A stretch of 23,993 bases of DNA from the IMG/VR virus record IMGVR_UViG_3300017760_000095, positions 1 through 23,993 of that record; one strand, written 5' to 3'. Numbering within the stretch: position 1 is the first letter of the stretch; each line of letters starts with the position of its first letter. A model generated the notes under the pieces. The model saw only the letters and a list, made by a program, of their open reading frames with translations, did no database searches and was not told the DNA's origin. This stretch comes from a virus. The position numbers and the translations under genes are program-made. Shown piece by piece: positions 21,237 through 23,993 of this stretch.

Positions 21237-21309
21237 AGCCGTGTAATCTCCTAATAATATATTATATGAAGGCTTCGATAGTAAATAGTTGGCTGATTAG
21301 CAAACATCC

Positions 21310-21564
21310 CTAACTGTCAAATAAAAAATCTTTTAAATCCGCTGCTCGTAAAGCAATTTTCTTCAGTGCGCGCTTTTCTATTTGCTGAATTCTAGCCGGA
21401 GTGTAGCCTAATCGTTTTGCAACCTCTGCCAAGGTCATCGAACCGTGTCTCTTTACTGCCACCAAAGTACAGTTTAGATCTTCCGAGTAGTTCATCCATA
21501 GGCGACACTCATCGTTCTTGCAATCTTTATTTTTCCTGAAGCACTCCCTCGCGCAGTGCCTCAT
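21310..21564 (-). CDS. Sigma-70 region-4-like protein with Cys cluster
   Basis: An 84-aa protein. Residues 43-69 (MTLAEVAKRLGYTPARIQQI then EKRALKKI) match the sigma-70 region 4 helix-turn-helix, typically LTLEEIG..LG.S.ERVRQIE..AL.KL, which contacts the -35 element and the RNA polymerase flap. Upstream lies a cysteine cluster C4-x3-C8-x6-C15-x4-C20 plus C32, likely binding zinc. No regions 2 or 3 are present, so it cannot act alone as a sigma factor. Might redirect host polymerase or act with another phage factor. The ATG overlaps the preceding TGA (ATGA). Confidence 0.8.
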   Translation of the reverse strand: MRHCARECFRKNKDCKNDECRLWMNYSEDLNCTLVAVKRHGSMTLAEVAKRLGYTPARIQQIEKRALKKIALRAADLKDFLFDS

Positions 21565-21827
21565 TCCATGTCCATCGCACTTTGTTCTGTCATTGCTGCG
21601 TGAATCTTGGAGATTTCCATGTACCCATCAACAACATTGACGTGATCGCAACGGTGCCACTCCTCTGTAAATTCTGGCGGTGTTGGGTTCGTAAACTTAA
21701 TCTTGAACCACCGCCATGGTGCGAGCGAGCCTCCGCAATCCCTCATCTCCGTATCCACAATTACTCCATAATATGCCGGTGTGGTTTTTCTATTCCAACA
21801 TACAATCTTGCCTTTATAGTCCATCAT
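21561..21827 (-). CDS. SH3-like small protein
   Basis: An 88-aa protein: MMDYKGKIVCWNRKTTPAYY, GVIVDTEMRDCGG, WFKIKFTNPTPPEF and HVNVVDGYMEISKIHAA. KIVCW, YGVIVDTE and FKIKF follow the array signature seen at 1-5 kb, now in the DNA-metabolism region. GAGGAA precedes ATG 21827 (a second ATG follows at once); it overlaps the upstream gene by 14 nt. Function unknown. Confidence 0.75.
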   Translation of the reverse strand: MMDYKGKIVCWNRKTTPAYYGVIVDTEMRDCGGSLAPWRWFKIKFTNPTPPEFTEEWHRCDHVNVVDGYMEISKIHAAMTEQSAMDME

Positions 21828-22140
21828 GTTCCTCTTCGATCATATCGAATATATTTTCAATTTCTGCGGGGTCAAGAGCCAAACTGTTTTTCAACTCTTC
21901 ACCCTTTTCTCTCAACTTCTTAGATTTTTCGTTCCTAAGCTTACTGAGAGAACCCTTTTCAGACTTTAATGTTTCCATGAATGCCATGAAATCTTTGTCC
22001 TGATTCAAGTATGCGTCAATGCATCCCCGAAAAAACTGTGACTGCTTAACACCGTCATAATGCAACCTTACCCGCAGGTTGGCATGGGTTGTGTCATTCT
22101 CTCGGAACACGACCCTCTTGTTGTACTGTTCATCAGACAC
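21814..22140 (-). CDS. Ribbon-helix-helix-like protein with charged helical tail
   Basis: A 108-aa protein with start GTG 22140, overlapping the preceding TAG (TAGTG) with TTGGGGAA before it. Residues 9-45 (RVVFRENDTTHANLRVRLHY then DGVKQSQFFRGCIDAYL) look like a ribbon-helix-helix: a strand, then two helices with KQSQFFR. The C-terminal half is helical and highly charged (KLRNEKSKKLREKGEELKNS, ending IENIFDMIEEEHDGL). I recognise the same layout in other phage small proteins. Likely a DNA-binding regulator; the target is unknown. Confidence 0.75.
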   Translation of the reverse strand: MSDEQYNKRVVFRENDTTHANLRVRLHYDGVKQSQFFRGCIDAYLNQDKDFMAFMETLKSEKGSLSKLRNEKSKKLREKGEELKNSLALDPAEIENIFDMIEEEHDGL

Positions 22141-23189
22141 TAGTTGTTCCCCAAGATGTGAGTATTAGACTCAGAAATACCCGATGCAGTCTGCCTGACA
22201 AAAAGACTCTTGGTCTGTAACTCTTTAAGGTTGCGGGCGCCTGAATACGAGAAGCCGCTACGGATACCATTATCTAACTGAGATAGCACATCTGCGACAT
22301 AGCCCTTGTATGGGATAGTTGTCGAAATCCCTTCTAGAGATGAAGTAGTGCCTCGCCAATCTTTCTGCGCTTCTTGGCTAGCCATGCCCCTATATGTCTT
22401 TCTCTTGTCGCCGTCGACATAAACAAACTCTCCGGGTGCTTCAGCCGTGCCAGCTAGCAGCGAGCCAACCATCACACAGTCAGCGCCTGCAGCAATTGCC
22501 TTAACAATGTCGCCACTGTTGCGAAGCCCGCCATCGGCAATAATAGAAACATCACTATCGGTCAAGGAACAGTTTAAGATAGTTTGCAGACCCGGTACTC
22601 CGTGACCTGTTTGAATTCGTGTTGAGCAGATTGAGCCTCCACCGATGTTGCATCGAACAGAGTCAGCACCCCACTCAGCCAAGTCATTAACTCCCTTTAG
22701 GGTGGCAACGTTGCCAGCCATAATGTGACAGCCAGTGCCACATGCTTCGCGGATCTTCTCAATTGCTTCCTGCATCAAAATGTGGTGACCATGAGCGACA
22801 TCGATACAGATAAGGTCGGCGCCGGCATATCGTAAAAGCACAGCGCGATTTATATAATCTCCAGTAACTCCAACTGCAGCACCCACTTGAACACCGCCAT
22901 CTGTCTTAAATCGGTTATCTTTAGCCAGCCTAACCATATCTGTCTGCTCTTCAATCGTGCAGTAGCGATGAACGATGCCGATGCCGCCGAAGCGGTTCAT
23001 GCACTCTGCCATTAAAGGTCCAGTAACTGTGTCCATCGGGGATGAAATGACTGGCAACCCAAGTTTAATCTTTCTTTCAGGGTGCCAGCCCAAAGTTGTA
23101 CCAACATCCACCTCTTTACGGCTACGAATATCTGAGTACTGTGGCTGAAGCAGCACGTCATCATAGCTCAGAGCTACCTTGGCTCTCAT
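22140..23189 (-). CDS. IMP dehydrogenase/GMP reductase family enzyme, GMP-reductase-like
   Basis: A 349-aa single TIM-barrel enzyme from ATG 23189 ([20 protein letters not shown]); GGGAG precedes it and the ATG overlaps the previous stop. Seen: [10 protein letters not shown] (48-57), DVAHGHH (130-136), [13 protein letters not shown] with catalytic C188 and T190, [23 protein letters not shown], and [10 protein letters not shown]. No CBS domain. The flap between GMAS and LEGI is short and lacks the Arg-Tyr pair that IMP dehydrogenases use for hydrolysis, which favours GMP reductase (GMP to IMP plus ammonia, with NADPH); the C-terminal [12 protein letters not shown] is IMPDH-like. It would feed purine pools for phage DNA synthesis. 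Confidence 0.85.
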   Translation of the reverse strand: MRAKVALSYDDVLLQPQYSDIRSRKEVDVGTTLGWHPERKIKLGLPVISSPMDTVTGPLMAECMNRFGGIGIVHRYCTIEEQTDMVRLAKDNRFKTDGGVQVGAAVGVTGDYINRAVLLRYAGADLICIDVAHGHHILMQEAIEKIREACGTGCHIMAGNVATLKGVNDLAEWGADSVRCNIGGGSICSTRIQTGHGVPGLQTILNCSLTDSDVSIIADGGLRNSGDIVKAIAAGADCVMVGSLLAGTAEAPGEFVYVDGDKRKTYRGMASQEAQKDWRGTTSSLEGISTTIPYKGYVADVLSQLDNGIRSGFSYSGARNLKELQTKSLFVRQTASGISESNTHILGNN

Positions 23190-23452
23190 TTTAATTCTCC
23201 CTTTTCGTAATTCTCGACCACTTGCTGCGCTGCACTCCAACAATCTGGGCAGTATAATCGAACAACCTTTTCTTGCTCTCGTACAACCACGTTCCACGTA
23301 GCCAACATTTCTCTGTCCTGCTTGTTAAACTCTTTCTCACACATCATACAAAACTCTGGCAGCTTTGTGTAGATGTTCATTTTGTCGGCGAGGTCTTGGT
23401 TGCCGTGCTGTTTTTCCATCTTGGCTGAAGCGCGGCGCTGCTTTCGATTCAC
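23186..23452 (-). CDS. Small zinc-ribbon protein
   Basis: An 88-aa protein starting at GTG 23452, which overlaps the methylase stop as GTGA and has GGAGAAATC before it; the chain then reads MNRKQRRASAKMEKQHG, a common opening for small phage zinc proteins. FCMMCEKEF and YCPDCW give a C-x2-C...C-x2-C ribbon. An upstream ATG at 23503 would lie inside the methylase gene and is unlikely. Function unknown; zinc ribbons often bind nucleic acid or protein. Confidence 0.75.
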   Translation of the reverse strand: MNRKQRRASAKMEKQHGNQDLADKMNIYTKLPEFCMMCEKEFNKQDREMLATWNVVVREQEKVVRLYCPDCWSAAQQVVENYEKGELK

Positions 23453-23940
23453 GATTTCTCCATCGTGTAAACAATTGGCTTGTGAGTCGGCGATGGACCC
23501 CAAGCATTATCGAACACCACAACGGCTGACGGAAATGGTGCAGAGTTTTTACTGTCGCCGAACTTAAGCCTGCCCTTAACAAGATGAATCTCAGCCGCCT
23601 TCATAACATAGTCATGCCAGTAGCGTGTATCGGTGCGTGCAGGAATTAACATTACCACTCGGGTCTTGTGCTTCTGCCCTTCGCGATGTGCCTTGGCAAT
23701 CCACTGGTCAATGCCGCGACCATACGGGGGATTGACAAAAACATTTTCGCCTTCCCAGTCCTTAGTAAGTCCATCCTCTACTTCTGTATAGAAGTTGGCA
23801 CACTTAGTATTGTACGGGGTCGCACAAGGATCCAGAGTGAACTTCCCAAATCGCCAGTTTAGCTTGTCGAAGAATTCTTGTGGTGTTGCCCAGTTGCCTG
23901 TGGCACTGGAAAACATTGTCTTTTGTGTTGCTGTGTTCAT
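23449..23940 (-). CDS. Phage DNA N-6-adenine methyltransferase (Dam type)
   Basis: A 163-aa protein of the phage Dam-like family. The catalytic NPPY (70-73), WATPQEFF (17-24) and FTLDPCATPYNTKC (34-47) are diagnostic. It transfers methyl from S-adenosylmethionine to N6 of adenine in DNA. Target sequence cannot be read from the protein. The ATG at 23940 overlaps the TGA of the dUTPase gene (ATGA), so the two are co-translated. Probably protects phage DNA from host restriction or regulates it. Confidence 0.88.
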   Translation of the reverse strand: MNTATQKTMFSSATGNWATPQEFFDKLNWRFGKFTLDPCATPYNTKCANFYTEVEDGLTKDWEGENVFVNPPYGRGIDQWIAKAHREGQKHKTRVVMLIPARTDTRYWHDYVMKAAEIHLVKGRLKFGDSKNSAPFPSAVVVFDNAWGPSPTHKPIVYTMEKS

Positions 23941-23993
23941 TCGCCTGTACTCCCTAGTGCGCCGTCGCCACGGTCGCTGATTGTGATTGGATA
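23937..23993 (-). CDS. dut: C-terminal end of dUTPase (partial)
   Basis: The frame entering from the right edge reads YPITISDRGDGALGSTGE then TGA at 23937. RGxGxxGSTG is the motif V of trimeric dUTPases, which folds over the active site; here the usual GFGSTG is ALGSTG. Only 18 residues are visible. The enzyme hydrolyses dUTP to dUMP and pyrophosphate. The stop overlaps the methylase start (ATGA). The call rests on motif V alone. Confidence 0.7.
   Translation of the reverse strand, partial: YPITISDRGDGALGSTGE

Noticed and set aside
20725-21246. Ser/Pro-rich open frame of 173 codons on the plus strand
   Set aside because: It is the antisense of the Glu-rich acidic gene; GAA/GAG runs give Ser/Pro-type codons on the other strand. 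No ribosome-binding site and no plus-strand genes exist elsewhere.
1-23993. tRNA genes, CRISPR arrays, insertion sequences or attachment sites
   Set aside because: No gap is long enough for a tRNA except the promoter-bearing ones, and no repeat arrays, transposase or integrase motifs were seen.

Overview
The window is a dense, AT-leaning stretch of a large tailed-phage genome (Caudoviricetes). Every supported gene lies on the minus strand, so transcription runs from high to low coordinates. Genes are packed with ATGA, GTGA or TAGTG stop/start overlaps and there are almost no intergenic spaces. An amidase endolysin, Dam-type methylase, dUTPase tail, ClpP-like protease, sigma region-4-like protein, GroEL and many tiny unknown proteins together point to a big lytic phage. 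The style resembles marine myoviruses; the host and the lineage are inference only. I saw no tRNA, integrase, transposase or CRISPR.

Right part (24.0-20.3 kb), in order of transcription: the last codons of a dUTPase, a phage Dam-like adenine methylase, a zinc-ribbon protein, an IMP dehydrogenase/GMP reductase family enzyme, a ribbon-helix-helix-like protein, an SH3-like protein, a sigma-70 region-4-like protein with a cysteine cluster, a very acidic protein, a 14-bp-stem hairpin, and a membrane-anchored protein. This looks like nucleotide metabolism and DNA modification plus regulators.

Middle (20.3-14.7 kb): ClpP-like protease, peptidoglycan-binding/amidase endolysin, a 648-aa unknown protein, then groEL behind a perfect-consensus sigma-70 promoter, followed by a coiled-coil/one-TM protein.

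Small-enzyme block (14.7-10.5 kb): SH3-like and unknown small proteins, a glutaredoxin-fold protein with a degenerate active site, an HExxH peptidase, a four-TM protein, then a mannose-phosphate pair (isomerase-type cupin plus eukaryotic-type phosphomannomutase) and several unknowns.

Left part (10.5-0 kb): a 1201-aa unknown protein with an SRHP...SCHS motif, a HAD phosphatase with a basic tail, a double zinc-knuckle protein, and then about 5 kb of small proteins. Many of those share an SH3/KOW-like N-terminal signature (GDLV...GVVVE...LEVLS). Three near-identical promoter-like elements each sit 24-31 nt upstream of a start codon in this cluster, suggesting a co-regulated (probably early) accessory regulon. 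A partial gene resembling a SWIM-type protein runs off the left edge.
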